33,306 bases of DNA from DASYYE01 sp035946955 (GTDB lineage Bacteria > Actinomycetota > Actinomycetes > Streptosporangiales > Streptosporangiaceae), in NCBI GenBank assembly GCA_035946955.1, contig DASYYE010000157.1, positions 1 to 33,306 of the forward strand, given 5' to 3'. The position numbers were made by a program, and so were the translations under genes. The notes under the pieces are model-generated. The model made no database searches. It worked only from the letters and a program-made list of their open reading frames with translations, and had not been told where the DNA came from. Positions 1 through 7,015 of this stretch are shown here, piece by piece (positions within the stretch are counted from its first letter, which is position 1; every line of letters starts with the position of its first letter).

Positions 1-210
1 GTCCCTGTCGTACTCATCGACGTAGTCGATCCCACCTCACGTGAGGGCGGCCGGTATCCCCCCTGACGGGTGAAGAAGCCCCCGGCTCCTCAGCTCAAGA
101 CCTTTGCCTTGCCTTGCTCCCCTCCTAGCGGGGGGTCCGTCGATGAGAACTCTTCCTAAGCTCCCGCCATCGTGGCCCCGGTACGTCACCCATCGCGGGT
201 GATCACATGG
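1..210. other. Left-edge stretch with no recognisable gene
   Basis: I see no supportable reading frame, RNA gene or clear inverted repeat in this first stretch, which precedes the 3' end of the channel gene. The base composition is less skewed than in the genes, with runs such as CTTTGCCTTGCCTTGC. It may be a 3' untranslated or degraded region. Confidence 0.3.
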
Positions 211-996
211 CTATGGCTTCCTGCTGGCGCGCCGGGCCGGATGCCGCGGCTGGTGCCTGGGCACCTGCCGCCGCTGCCCCTCGCCCGATGGCCGGAAGCC
301 TGCAACAAGGCGGGCGACGAGGGTCGCCAGGAACACCTGGCCAGCAAGCGCCTCAATAACCGCAATAGCACGCCCACCATCGCTGGCGGCAGTGAAATCG
401 CCGTAACCGAGAGTGGTCAGCGTGGTGAAACTGAAGTACTGGAACGTCTGGGTGTTGCCGGCTTCCCGGTCCACGAAGAACGAGCTCCCACTCAAATGCT
501 GCATTGCCGCGTACAAAGCGGCAAACATCAGCCCGACGATCAGGTAGGCGCTCAGCGCACCATAAATGCTCTGGATAGTGACCGTGGGCCGGGCCAGCAC
601 ACGCCGCACGATGAGGACCGCCGACAGGAGCAGCACCAGCCCCTTCCAGACGTCGGAAATGCCATAGCCCGTCCTCGTGCCGGTCAGCGCCGCCAGCATG
701 GCCCCGACCGAGCCGACCGCCACGACGGCCCCGATCAGCGTCGTCCGCTGCCGGCCCAGTGGAGACGTGCGGAGCGCGAGCAGCACAACTAGGGCGAACA
801 GGACTACCTGAAGGGGTTCGGAGAGCTTGGTGAAGCTGAATGCCGACCCCAGATAGCTGAGGAGCAGCATCAGCAACAGCAGGCCGTAGCGGCCGCCTGG
901 CTGCGGCTGACCCGGTTTACGGCGATGTGACCGGCACCCAGTGAGAGCTGAGGGCGTCAGTCGACGCGCTCGCTGACCTGTGTTCCGTCCTGCCAC
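211..996 (-). CDS. Pore-loop potassium channel-like membrane protein
   Basis: This is probably a K+-selective ion channel of the Ion_trans_2 type in the cytoplasmic membrane. The selectivity-filter motif TLTTLGYGD lies at about residues 192-200, between a hydrophobic helix at ~141-165 and another at ~208-230. Further hydrophobic segments at ~37-53, 61-75, 86-104 and 114-132 give about six membrane spans. The C-terminal tail is short and basic, and no regulatory RCK/TrkA-N domain follows the pore. The GTG start at 996 overlaps the upstream gene by 40 bp and has no clear Shine-Dalgarno. The first ~35 residues are basic and unconvincing, so the true start is uncertain. It shares strand with the 91-residue membrane protein and may be co-transcribed with it. 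The channel fold is confident; ion selectivity is inferred from GYGD. Confidence 0.8.
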   Translation of the reverse strand: MAGRNTGQRARRLTPSALTGCRSHRRKPGQPQPGGRYGLLLLMLLLSYLGSAFSFTKLSEPLQVVLFALVVLLALRTSPLGRQRTTLIGAVVAVGSVGAMLAALTGTRTGYGISDVWKGLVLLLSAVLIVRRVLARPTVTIQSIYGALSAYLIVGLMFAALYAAMQHLSGSSFFVDREAGNTQTFQYFSFTTLTTLGYGDFTAASDGGRAIAVIEALAGQVFLATLVARLVAGFRPSGEGQRRQVPRHQPRHPARRASRKP

Positions 997-1232
997 GCAG
1001 TGGCGCCCGCGCGCGCCGCTGTCTTGGCTCGCTCCCAGTTCTGCTTGGCTAGCTCGCTTGGCGGAGTCTCCATGTCCTGGACCCAGCGACGGGTAGCCGA
1101 AAACAGGTGCGAACTGCCGACCGCGATACCCGCGAGCACCAGCATGGCGCCGGCTCCGACGAGCACCGCGCCGGTGATCAGCGGGCCGGACTGCAGTTGT
1201 GGTACGGCGCTGCGGTTCTCGGTGTCACTCAT
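957..1232 (-). CDS. Small single-span membrane protein of unknown function
   Basis: The 91-residue product has a short polar N-terminus, one hydrophobic helix at about residues 18-40 rich in Gly, Ala, Val and Leu, and a polar, amphipathic C-terminal half with Trp at two places. I recognise no family. The gene ends inside the start of the channel gene, which suggests coupling to it, and it lies 157 bp downstream of the NAD-kinase-like gene on the same strand. It may be an accessory subunit of the channel, but this rests only on position. Confidence 0.55.
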   Translation of the reverse strand: MSDTENRSAVPQLQSGPLITGAVLVGAGAMLVLAGIAVGSSHLFSATRRWVQDMETPPSELAKQNWERAKTAARAGATAWQDGTQVSERVD

Positions 1233-1306
1233 GGCATCCGTCCCTCCGCGTTGGGCTAGTGGTCGTCAGTTTCGCCATCAGCGGGACGCCCGGGCATCCT
1301 CCCCCA

Positions 1307-1317
1307 GGGGTGACCCC
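1307..1317. other. Short GC-rich dyad between kinase-like gene and membrane genes
   Basis: GGGGT and ACCCC are separated by one base in the 157-bp gap between the minus-strand NAD-kinase-like gene and the 91-residue membrane protein gene. It could be a weak terminator stem or a regulator half-site. I see nothing else in this gap. Confidence 0.2.
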
Positions 1318-1389
1318 CGGTCCCGCGCAGCCTTACACCCTCACCCGTGGCCAGGCAGGCGGCCCGCGGCGGAGCGCTGGCCCGCCAGC

Positions 1390-2286
1390 TCAGCGGAGCA
1401 GCCGGAGGGTTTGGCTGGCGACGCCGACGGCGACCGTCTGGCCCCACGTGAGATTGACGGCATCGCCCTCGACGCCGTCACCGAATGCGACCAAGCGGTC
1501 TGACTCAACGACGATCGTCATGACCGCCCCGGTCACCAGGCTGCCCTCGGTCAATGACACCCGGGTCAACGGCGACGGCCAGGCCTCCCGGACAAACCAG
1601 GCGAGGCGTTGCTCGGCGGGTGCCGGCATCACCAGCGTGCTGTGCCGTTCGAGCCACGCCGAACGTGCCCAGCCGGTCGCGCCGGTCCCCGTCGAGATGA
1701 TCACCCCCGATGAAGCCTGGTGCTCGGCTGCGCCGTCTGGGAGACGCAGCGAGTAACGGGCGGTCTGATGGCTCGGGTGCCCTACATAGATCTCGTTGAG
1801 CCCGTGCAGGGACTGGCCGTCGTCCGTTCTCACCTCGGCCATGGTGAGTTCCTCAGTGTCTGTCGCCTGCCCCCGGACGGCCTTGCCCAGCAGTGCGGCG
1901 ATCGCATCCGGCGCATGCGGCACGAGGATGCCCGGGTTGACCGCGGGGAGCGGATTGACGCCGATGACCGGCTGAGCGCTGAGGTACTTGGCGAGGTTTG
2001 CGACAAGACCGTCCTGGCCGATCGCGACGACGATGTCACCGGGCTCGAACAAGAAGCGGGGCAGGTCGGCTCGCTCGATCATCCCGCGTCGCCAGTCCGG
2101 CGGAATCGCGGAGGTGACGGTGGCGATGGCGCGCTGCGTGGCCTCATGGCGGCTTTCCACGTCCTCGGCGTCTCGGCCACGGCTGGAGAGGAAGAAGGCG
2201 GCCTGCCCACGGGTGCCATGCCGGTCGAGCAGTTCCTGCCATTGCGTCCGGCGGTGGACGAGCACCGCGCGCGGTGCGAGGGTCAT
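1390..2286 (-). CDS. NAD kinase-fold protein with altered GGDG motif
   Basis: The 298-residue product resembles ATP-NAD kinases (PpnK/NadK family). A GDIVVAIGQDG segment at ~83-93 stands where the kinase GGDGT motif sits, followed by a VIGVNP segment at ~107-112. A conserved Asn-Glu pair lies at ~164-165, and the glycine-rich STGTGATGW at ~198-206 corresponds to the S-T-P-T-G-S-T-A loop of the family. The second Gly of GGDG is Gln and the Thr is Leu, so catalysis may be altered or lost. The protein may bind NAD(H) or another nucleotide rather than make NADP. Its ATG overlaps the stop of the SPFH gene by ATGA (2283-2286), implying translational coupling. The divergent NrtR-type regulator strengthens the link to NAD metabolism. 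Fold is likely; reaction unknown. Confidence 0.75.
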   Translation of the reverse strand: MTLAPRAVLVHRRTQWQELLDRHGTRGQAAFFLSSRGRDAEDVESRHEATQRAIATVTSAIPPDWRRGMIERADLPRFLFEPGDIVVAIGQDGLVANLAKYLSAQPVIGVNPLPAVNPGILVPHAPDAIAALLGKAVRGQATDTEELTMAEVRTDDGQSLHGLNEIYVGHPSHQTARYSLRLPDGAAEHQASSGVIISTGTGATGWARSAWLERHSTLVMPAPAEQRLAWFVREAWPSPLTRVSLTEGSLVTGAVMTIVVESDRLVAFGDGVEGDAVNLTWGQTVAVGVASQTLRLLR

Positions 2287-3320
2287 CGCTGCGTTTCTTC
2301 ATCAACAGCGCCTGCCTGGACCGCGTCGGTGGTGGCCAGCCGGGTGAGGAGCGGTGTGAGCAAGTCAGGCGTGAGTATGAGGTTGCCGATGTGCGGCAGG
2401 CGGCCAGCCAGGTCCCTGGCGGCCATCGCCAGCAACGTGGCCTGAGGTGTGCTGCGGTAGGCGGCAACCAGTGACGCCTCGGCGACGGCCTTGGCTTGGC
2501 CAAGCGCCTGGGTTCCGGCCGCCCGCGCTTCGGCGAGCCGCTGTTCGCGGCTTGCCGCCGCCGCTGCCTCGATCCGGTCTGCCTCAGCGGCATCCTCGGC
2601 CTGACGGCGGGTGTTCACGCCATGCTGCTGGATGAGCTGTTCCTGGCGCCGTGCCAGCTCGATCTTGTTCTGCAGTTCGTTTTCGGCGATGGCGCGCTCG
2701 TGCTCCACCGCGCTGGCCCGGCGTTCATAGGTTGCCCGGTCTGCTTCCTGCTGGATCTGCTCGCGGGTGGGGGTCTGGAGCGCCTTCTCTACCTCAGGTT
2801 CGGGCCGGATGGCGATCACTCGAGCGCCGATGACCGCGATTCCCGTCTCGGCCAGGCGTGCGTCGGCGGTGAGCCCTCGCATGATCTGGTCGCGGATCAC
2901 CGCCACACCATCGGCCAGGACACCAGCCAGCGGCCGGCCCGCAATGAGGCCGAGTACCTGCTGCTGAGCGGTTTCGGTGAGGAGTCCAGCCACCTGCTCC
3001 AGTGGCGTGCCACGCCAGCGGCCGGTCTCGGGCTGGATGGCGAAGTCGACACGTGACGACGCAACCTCGGGGTCAGTCACCCGGAACGTCACACTGGCCT
3101 GCACGGCGATGTCCTGGAAGTCCGACGTGCGGGCGTGGAACATCAGTGACAGGTCACGGTCATCCACGGGGACCTCGGAGATCACCGCGCCGAGCGGGCT
3201 GAAGAAGAACGAAACCGCTGGCCCGTCGTGTAGCAGCTTCCCCTGGCGCTGGTGCCGGATGTGCATGGTCGCGGTTCCCCGCAGGTGACGGACGAGCGGG
3301 TAGGACTTGATGTCGGCCAT
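2283..3320 (-). CDS. SPFH/band-7 domain protein
   Basis: The 345-residue product has an N-terminal SPFH (stomatin/prohibitin-like) region at about residues 1-180, including the segments VPVDDRDLSLMF and VQASVTFRVTDPE typical of the fold. An Ala/Glu/Arg-rich coiled-coil follows at ~185-275, then a short helical C-terminus. There is no signal peptide or membrane helix, so it is likely a cytosolic or peripheral oligomeric scaffold. AAGGAG precedes the ATG at a suitable distance. It is the first gene of a coupled pair with the NAD-kinase-fold gene and is divergent from the NrtR-type regulator; operator-like dyads lie just upstream. SPFH proteins usually organise membrane-associated complexes. The partner here is unknown, but the kinase-fold protein is the obvious candidate. 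Confidence 0.82.
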   Translation of the reverse strand: MADIKSYPLVRHLRGTATMHIRHQRQGKLLHDGPAVSFFFSPLGAVISEVPVDDRDLSLMFHARTSDFQDIAVQASVTFRVTDPEVASSRVDFAIQPETGRWRGTPLEQVAGLLTETAQQQVLGLIAGRPLAGVLADGVAVIRDQIMRGLTADARLAETGIAVIGARVIAIRPEPEVEKALQTPTREQIQQEADRATYERRASAVEHERAIAENELQNKIELARRQEQLIQQHGVNTRRQAEDAAEADRIEAAAAASREQRLAEARAAGTQALGQAKAVAEASLVAAYRSTPQATLLAMAARDLAGRLPHIGNLILTPDLLTPLLTRLATTDAVQAGAVDEETQR

Positions 3321-3334
3321 CGGACCACTCCTTC

Positions 3335-3357
3335 TTTATCGTCGGATTGACGATAAA
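3335..3357. promoter_or_regulatory. Perfect 9-bp-arm dyad, putative operator 1 of the NrtR-type regulator
   Basis: Arms TTTATCGTC and GACGATAAA flank GGATT. The dyad begins 15 bp upstream of the SPFH start codon, where a bound repressor would block the minus-strand transcript. It shares the core TCGTC-N5-GACGA with a second dyad 34 bp away. Two copies of one core between divergent genes, one of which encodes a winged-helix regulator, make an autoregulated operator likely. Confidence 0.7.
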
Positions 3358-3372
3358 CCTTCTCACAGATTC

Positions 3373-3387
3373 TCGTCAACTCGACGA
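3373..3387. promoter_or_regulatory. Second dyad with the same core, putative operator 2
   Basis: TCGTC and GACGA flank AACTC. Its centre is 34 bp from that of the first dyad, about three helical turns. It overlaps where the -35 of the regulator gene would lie: a TACGCT -10-like hexamer is at 3396-3401 and the GTG start at 3408 falls about where transcription would begin. The regulator mRNA may therefore be leaderless and self-repressed. Confidence 0.6.
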
Positions 3388-3407
3388 TTAAGGGCTACGC
3401 TGGCCGT

Positions 3408-4136
3408 GTGGACGTCTACGACCCTCACGCGTACCCGCCGGTGGGTGTCACCGTCGACCTGGTAGTGCTCACGATCCAGGGCGACGGCCTCATGGTCCTG
3501 CTCGTCCGCAGGGGCGTGCCACCCTTCCAGGGCGCACTGGCGCTGCCTGGCGGGTTCGTTCAGCCTGATGAGACACTCCCCCAGGCCGCCTCCAGGGAGC
3601 TGGCAGAAGAGAGCGGCCTGGCCGACGGCTCGGTGCACCTCGAGCAGCTAGCTACCTATGGCGACCCTGGCCGCGACCCCCGGATGCGCGTGGTCACCGT
3701 GGCCTACCTCGCCCTGGCGGCGTCACGGCCCGCGCCGCGGGCGGGCAGTGACGCCGCTGAAGCCTGCTGGCACAGTGTTACCAGCCTGCTGAACGGGGGG
3801 CCTTCCCAGCTCGCCTTCGACCACCATCGCATCCTCACCGACGGCGTCGAACGAGCCCGGGCCAAGCTCGAGTACACGCCGCTGGCAGCGACGTTCTGCC
3901 CAGCCTCCTTCACCATCGCCCAGTTGCGCCGGGTCTACGAGATCGTCTGGGACACCACCATCGACCCCCGTAACTTCCACCGCAAGGTCACGACCACCAG
4001 CGGATTCGTCTCCCCTGCCGAGCGCACGACCGCCGGGGCGCGGGGAAGGCCCGCACAGTTGTACCGCAGGGGCACGGCCGCGTACCTGTATCCGCCCCTG
4101 CTCCGCAGCGGTCCCCCTGACCATCAGGCAACCTAG
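3408..4136 (+). CDS. NrtR-type NUDIX-domain transcriptional regulator
   Basis: The 242-residue product has an N-terminal NUDIX domain with an intact Nudix box at residues 49-71 (G-x5-E-x7-R-E-L-x-E-E-S-G-L). A C-terminal winged-helix part at ~150-230 includes TIAQLRRVYEIVW and the GRPAQLYRR ending typical of NrtR. In characterised NrtR proteins the NUDIX domain senses ADP-ribose-type ligands and the winged helix represses NAD biosynthesis genes. The fully conserved box leaves hydrolase activity possible, unlike some NrtR members. The GTG start at 3408 has no Shine-Dalgarno and is probably leaderless. The gene is divergent from the SPFH/NAD-kinase-like operon, and two matching dyads occupy the gap, so this operon is its most likely target. 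No classical nadA/B/C, pncB or nadE gene is in the window. Confidence 0.85.
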   Translation: MDVYDPHAYPPVGVTVDLVVLTIQGDGLMVLLVRRGVPPFQGALALPGGFVQPDETLPQAASRELAEESGLADGSVHLEQLATYGDPGRDPRMRVVTVAYLALAASRPAPRAGSDAAEACWHSVTSLLNGGPSQLAFDHHRILTDGVERARAKLEYTPLAATFCPASFTIAQLRRVYEIVWDTTIDPRNFHRKVTTTSGFVSPAERTTAGARGRPAQLYRRGTAAYLYPPLLRSGPPDHQAT

Positions 4137-4490
4137 GAGATCCATTAAAGAATTTACGCTATAATGGACATACCATGGCATATACCCAACCATGGGTGGA
4201 CCCGGCAGATTAAAGGCTTGACCGGGCTGGGTTTGGCGGCCGGCCAAATGTGCTGCTCACAGATGTCGGCCCGCAGCCACTCCGGCCCGCCGATTCGGCC
4301 GGTTTTCCTTGACGATTTCATCCACAGGGACAAGGCTGGTGCCGACCCGGGTTGTCACCAGCTGAACCGGATCTTTCCGCTGCTGACGTGGAGGCCGTCC
4401 GGACCCGGCGCCCGGGTTCCGCTGTGGAGAAGGCGGCCGGGTAGTCAGCCTCTGTGTCGTTCGAGGTGCGGAGATCGGAAGGGTGGATCC
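4137..4490 (+). promoter_or_regulatory. AT-rich intergenic region with a TATAAT box upstream of the secreted repeat protein
   Basis: This 354-bp gap has no convincing gene, although one frame stays open through it. Bases 4141-4190 are unusually AT-rich for this genome and hold a consensus TATAAT at 4160-4165. I find no good -35. Two CCATGG palindromes follow at 4173-4178 and 4190-4195, and ACCCA/TGGGT arms (4184-4188, 4193-4197) can form a small hairpin. The rest is a long leader. It may drive the repeat-protein gene. Confidence 0.4.
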
Positions 4491-6020
4491 ATGAGCCGAC
4501 GCCTCGCCGCGACGACCGCTGCGGTGGTCCTGTCTTCGGCATTCTTGACCGGCGCTGGTGCGGCAACTGGGTTTGGTGCGCCTGCCACGGCCAGCGCAGC
4601 GACCGGGCTCGGCGCATCTGCCTCGGCCCCTGCCAGGTCTCCGGGCGGCACCTGGGGCACCGCGGCACAGATCCCGGGTTTCGCCAGCTTGGACAAGGGT
4701 GACGCGGTGATGGGCTCGGTGTCGTGCGCCAACTCGACCACCTGCAGTGCGGGCGGCGCCGTCACCACCGCCGTCACCAGCCAAAACAACCCGTTTGAGC
4801 AGGCCTTTGTCGTCAACAGGAAAGCGGGCGTCTGGAAGAACGCACAAGTGGCGCCCGGCATCGCCACCCTGAATGCCGGCGGAAACGCCAAGATCACCTC
4901 GGTATCGTGCGCCGCGGCGGGCAATTGCAGCGCCGGCGGGTACTACACCGATGCCGCCGGCCACGCGCAAGGGTTCGTCATCGGCGAGACCAACGGAGGG
5001 TGGCACAACGCGGAGGAGGTGCCGGGCCTCGCGGCCCTCAACAGCAACCCCGCCGCGCTCTGGTCGATGTCGTGCGCTGCCGTAGGCGACTGCAGCGCTG
5101 GCGGCTTCTACACCGACGCCGCTGGTCACGTGCAGGCCTTCGTCGTCAATGAGACGGGCGGGACGTGGGGCAATGCGGAGGAGGTGCCCGGCACCGCGGC
5201 GCTGAACGCCGGCGGGTACGCCAAGGTCTATTCGGTGTCATGCGGCGCGGTGGGCGATTGCGTCGCCGGCGGAATCTACGCGTCAAAGAGCGTCGATGGC
5301 ATCCCGGTCGCGCAGGCGTTCGTGGCGACCGAGACCAACGGCACCTGGGGCAGCGCGCAGGAGGTGCCCGGCACCGCGGCCCTCAATGGCGGCGGGTACG
5401 CCACGGTCGATTCCGTGTCGTGCAACACGGCGGGGAACTGCAGCGCTGGCGGGGAGTACACCACCAGCGCGGCCACCACACAGGCGTACGTGGTCAGCGA
5501 GACGAACGGCACCTGGGGCGGCGCGCAAGAGGTGCCCGGCACCGCGGCCCTCAACACGTCCGGGCTGGCAGAGGTCAACTCGGTGTCGTGCGTGACCCCC
5601 GGTAACTGCAGCGCGGGCGGGTACTACACCGACACCTCGTTCAGCCAGCAAGCATTCGTCGTCAACCAGACCAACGGCACCTGGGGTAGTGCGGAAGAAC
5701 TGCCCGGCTTCGCATCCCTCGACACGGGCCTGGGCGGTGGCGCGGTCGCGACCGTCTCGTGCGCCGCGGTCGGCTTCTGCAGCGCCGGTGGCTCCTACAC
5801 CGACTCCGCCAGCCACAAGCAGGCGTTCGTGGCCAACGAGACCAGCGGTTCCTGGGGCAATGCCGAAGAGGTCCCGGGCACTGGGGCTCTCAACGTCGGG
5901 GGGCAGGCCGGCACCCAGTCGATCTCCTGTGCCCTGGGCGGGACGTGCACCCTCGTCGGCCAGCACGCGGACATCAACCAAGAGACACAGGTATTCGGCG
6001 CAAGCGAGACCAGCGGGTGA
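4491..6020 (+). CDS. Secreted protein of eight tandem ~55-residue Cys-pair repeats
   Basis: The ATG at 4491 is preceded by GGAAGGG and gives a signal peptide (MSRRLAATTAAVVLSSAFL, then small residues). In-frame starts further upstream put ~100 unrelated residues before it and are less likely. The mature part is eight tandem repeats of 52-60 residues. Each has a W-x-x-A-x-x-x-P-G opening, a central S-V-S-C then C-S-A-G-G, and a Q-A-F-V-V-x-E-T-x-G close. Every repeat holds two Cys 7-8 residues apart, likely a disulphide. Eight short beta-rich units suggest a propeller-like or solenoid fold, but this is inference. The last repeat is the most diverged. I know similar repeat proteins only as uncharacterised actinobacterial secreted proteins. 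A second exported protein gene follows after 50 bp and may be co-transcribed. Confidence 0.85.
   Translation: MSRRLAATTAAVVLSSAFLTGAGAATGFGAPATASAATGLGASASAPARSPGGTWGTAAQIPGFASLDKGDAVMGSVSCANSTTCSAGGAVTTAVTSQNNPFEQAFVVNRKAGVWKNAQVAPGIATLNAGGNAKITSVSCAAAGNCSAGGYYTDAAGHAQGFVIGETNGGWHNAEEVPGLAALNSNPAALWSMSCAAVGDCSAGGFYTDAAGHVQAFVVNETGGTWGNAEEVPGTAALNAGGYAKVYSVSCGAVGDCVAGGIYASKSVDGIPVAQAFVATETNGTWGSAQEVPGTAALNGGGYATVDSVSCNTAGNCSAGGEYTTSAATTQAYVVSETNGTWGGAQEVPGTAALNTSGLAEVNSVSCVTPGNCSAGGYYTDTSFSQQAFVVNQTNGTWGSAEELPGFASLDTGLGGGAVATVSCAAVGFCSAGGSYTDSASHKQAFVANETSGSWGNAEEVPGTGALNVGGQAGTQSISCALGGTCTLVGQHADINQETQVFGASETSG
4644..6017 (+). repeat. Eight-unit tandem coding repeat
   Basis: The repeat units of the secreted protein are also similar at the DNA level. 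Segments such as GAGGTGCCCGGCACCGC recur near 5182, 5363 and 5531 at roughly 165-180-bp spacing. The third to sixth units are the most alike, suggesting recent duplication or homogenisation in the middle of the gene. Confidence 0.75.
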
Positions 6021-6070
6021 GGGACCGGACGGCAGCGAACAGCGCGACGATCCCGGTGAGGAGAATGAGC

Positions 6071-7015
6071 ATGCGAGGCCCATCCCGGCGCGAACTTCTC
6101 GGTGGCGCGGCAGGCGTCGTCGCCGCAGCCGCCCTGCCAGCGCCCATCGGAGCATGGAGCACCACCAGGCGAGTTGGCGCCGCCACACGGCTGTCCACCC
6201 GGCCAGCCGCGATCGGTACAGGACTGGCAGGCGCCACTGTAGGCGGCCCCAGCGGCCCCGTTCCCAACGCGCAGACATTTGACGGCTACATCGGTATGCC
6301 TCTGGGCACGACACTCCAGAAGATCTACTTCCCGCCCGAGACATTCCCGCAGACGCCACCCGCCAAGATGACGCAGCTCGCCAAGCTCGGCTGCCAGTTC
6401 CTGGTCAATATTCAACCGTCAACGGCCATGACATCAACTGAGCAGAATATCGTGGCGCAATGGCTCGCCAGGATGAACAAAACGGGCATGAAGTATGGTG
6501 TGGTGCTTTTTTCGGAAAGTAACAACAAGGCTTTCGCCTCGGCCGCGGACTGGCAGGCCTACTGGAGCTTCTACGCACCGGTCGTGCAGAGCGCGGGCGT
6601 GTCCTGTGCCTATGACGCGGGGTGCAGCGGCAAGGCATTCGGCCGCGCCGAGGAGTATTTCCCGACCAACCCCAACCCGGATGAGCTGTGGCTGGACTAT
6701 TACGCCACATCATTCCGTGGCGGCGCACGCCTCGAGCCACTCATCGCGATGGGCCAGTCAATCGGGATCTCCTCCGGCATAGCTGAGTGGGGCTGGACCT
6801 CAGGCAACGTCGTGTTCACGCCGATGACCATGCCCTGGTGGAATGAGTACTGCGCCTACCTTGTCCACCTGGCCAGCACTGGTGGGCTGAAGCTGGGCTC
6901 GATCTACTTCGACGACATCGCCTTTGGCCGCACAGGTAACTTCATCGGCACTGCCGACGACCTGCGGATCCCCGGGATCCGGAGCGTTTCCCAGGCGATC
7001 CAGGCCGGCGGCTAG
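6071..7015 (+). CDS. Tat-exported protein of unknown function, possibly a TIM-barrel hydrolase
   Basis: The N-terminus MRGPSRRELLGGAAG and the hydrophobic stretch after it form a twin-arginine signal peptide. GAGGAG at 6058-6063 is seven bases before the ATG at 6071; the ATG at 6065 is too close to it. The ~260-residue mature part begins with a Y-I-G-M-P-L-G segment and contains short beta-like strands (FLVNIQPS, YGVVLFSE, GISSGIAEWGW, LGSIYFDDIAF) alternating with helices. This is compatible with a glycosidase-like TIM barrel with acidic residues at strand ends (E in AEWGW, DD in YFDD). I cannot name a family. It lies 50 bp after the repeat protein. Its TAG overlaps the ligase stop within CTAG at 7012-7015. 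Confidence 0.7.
   Translation: MRGPSRRELLGGAAGVVAAAALPAPIGAWSTTRRVGAATRLSTRPAAIGTGLAGATVGGPSGPVPNAQTFDGYIGMPLGTTLQKIYFPPETFPQTPPAKMTQLAKLGCQFLVNIQPSTAMTSTEQNIVAQWLARMNKTGMKYGVVLFSESNNKAFASAADWQAYWSFYAPVVQSAGVSCAYDAGCSGKAFGRAEEYFPTNPNPDELWLDYYATSFRGGARLEPLIAMGQSIGISSGIAEWGWTSGNVVFTPMTMPWWNEYCAYLVHLASTGGLKLGSIYFDDIAFGRTGNFIGTADDLRIPGIRSVSQAIQAGG

Noticed and set aside
4164..4490. Upstream in-frame extension of the secreted repeat protein
   Set aside because: It would bury the signal peptide behind ~109 residues with no family resemblance; the ATG at 4491 has a ribosome site and a good signal peptide.
5283..6359. Long minus-strand frames opposite the secreted repeat protein
   Set aside because: They mirror the repeats of the plus-strand gene and show no domain of their own.
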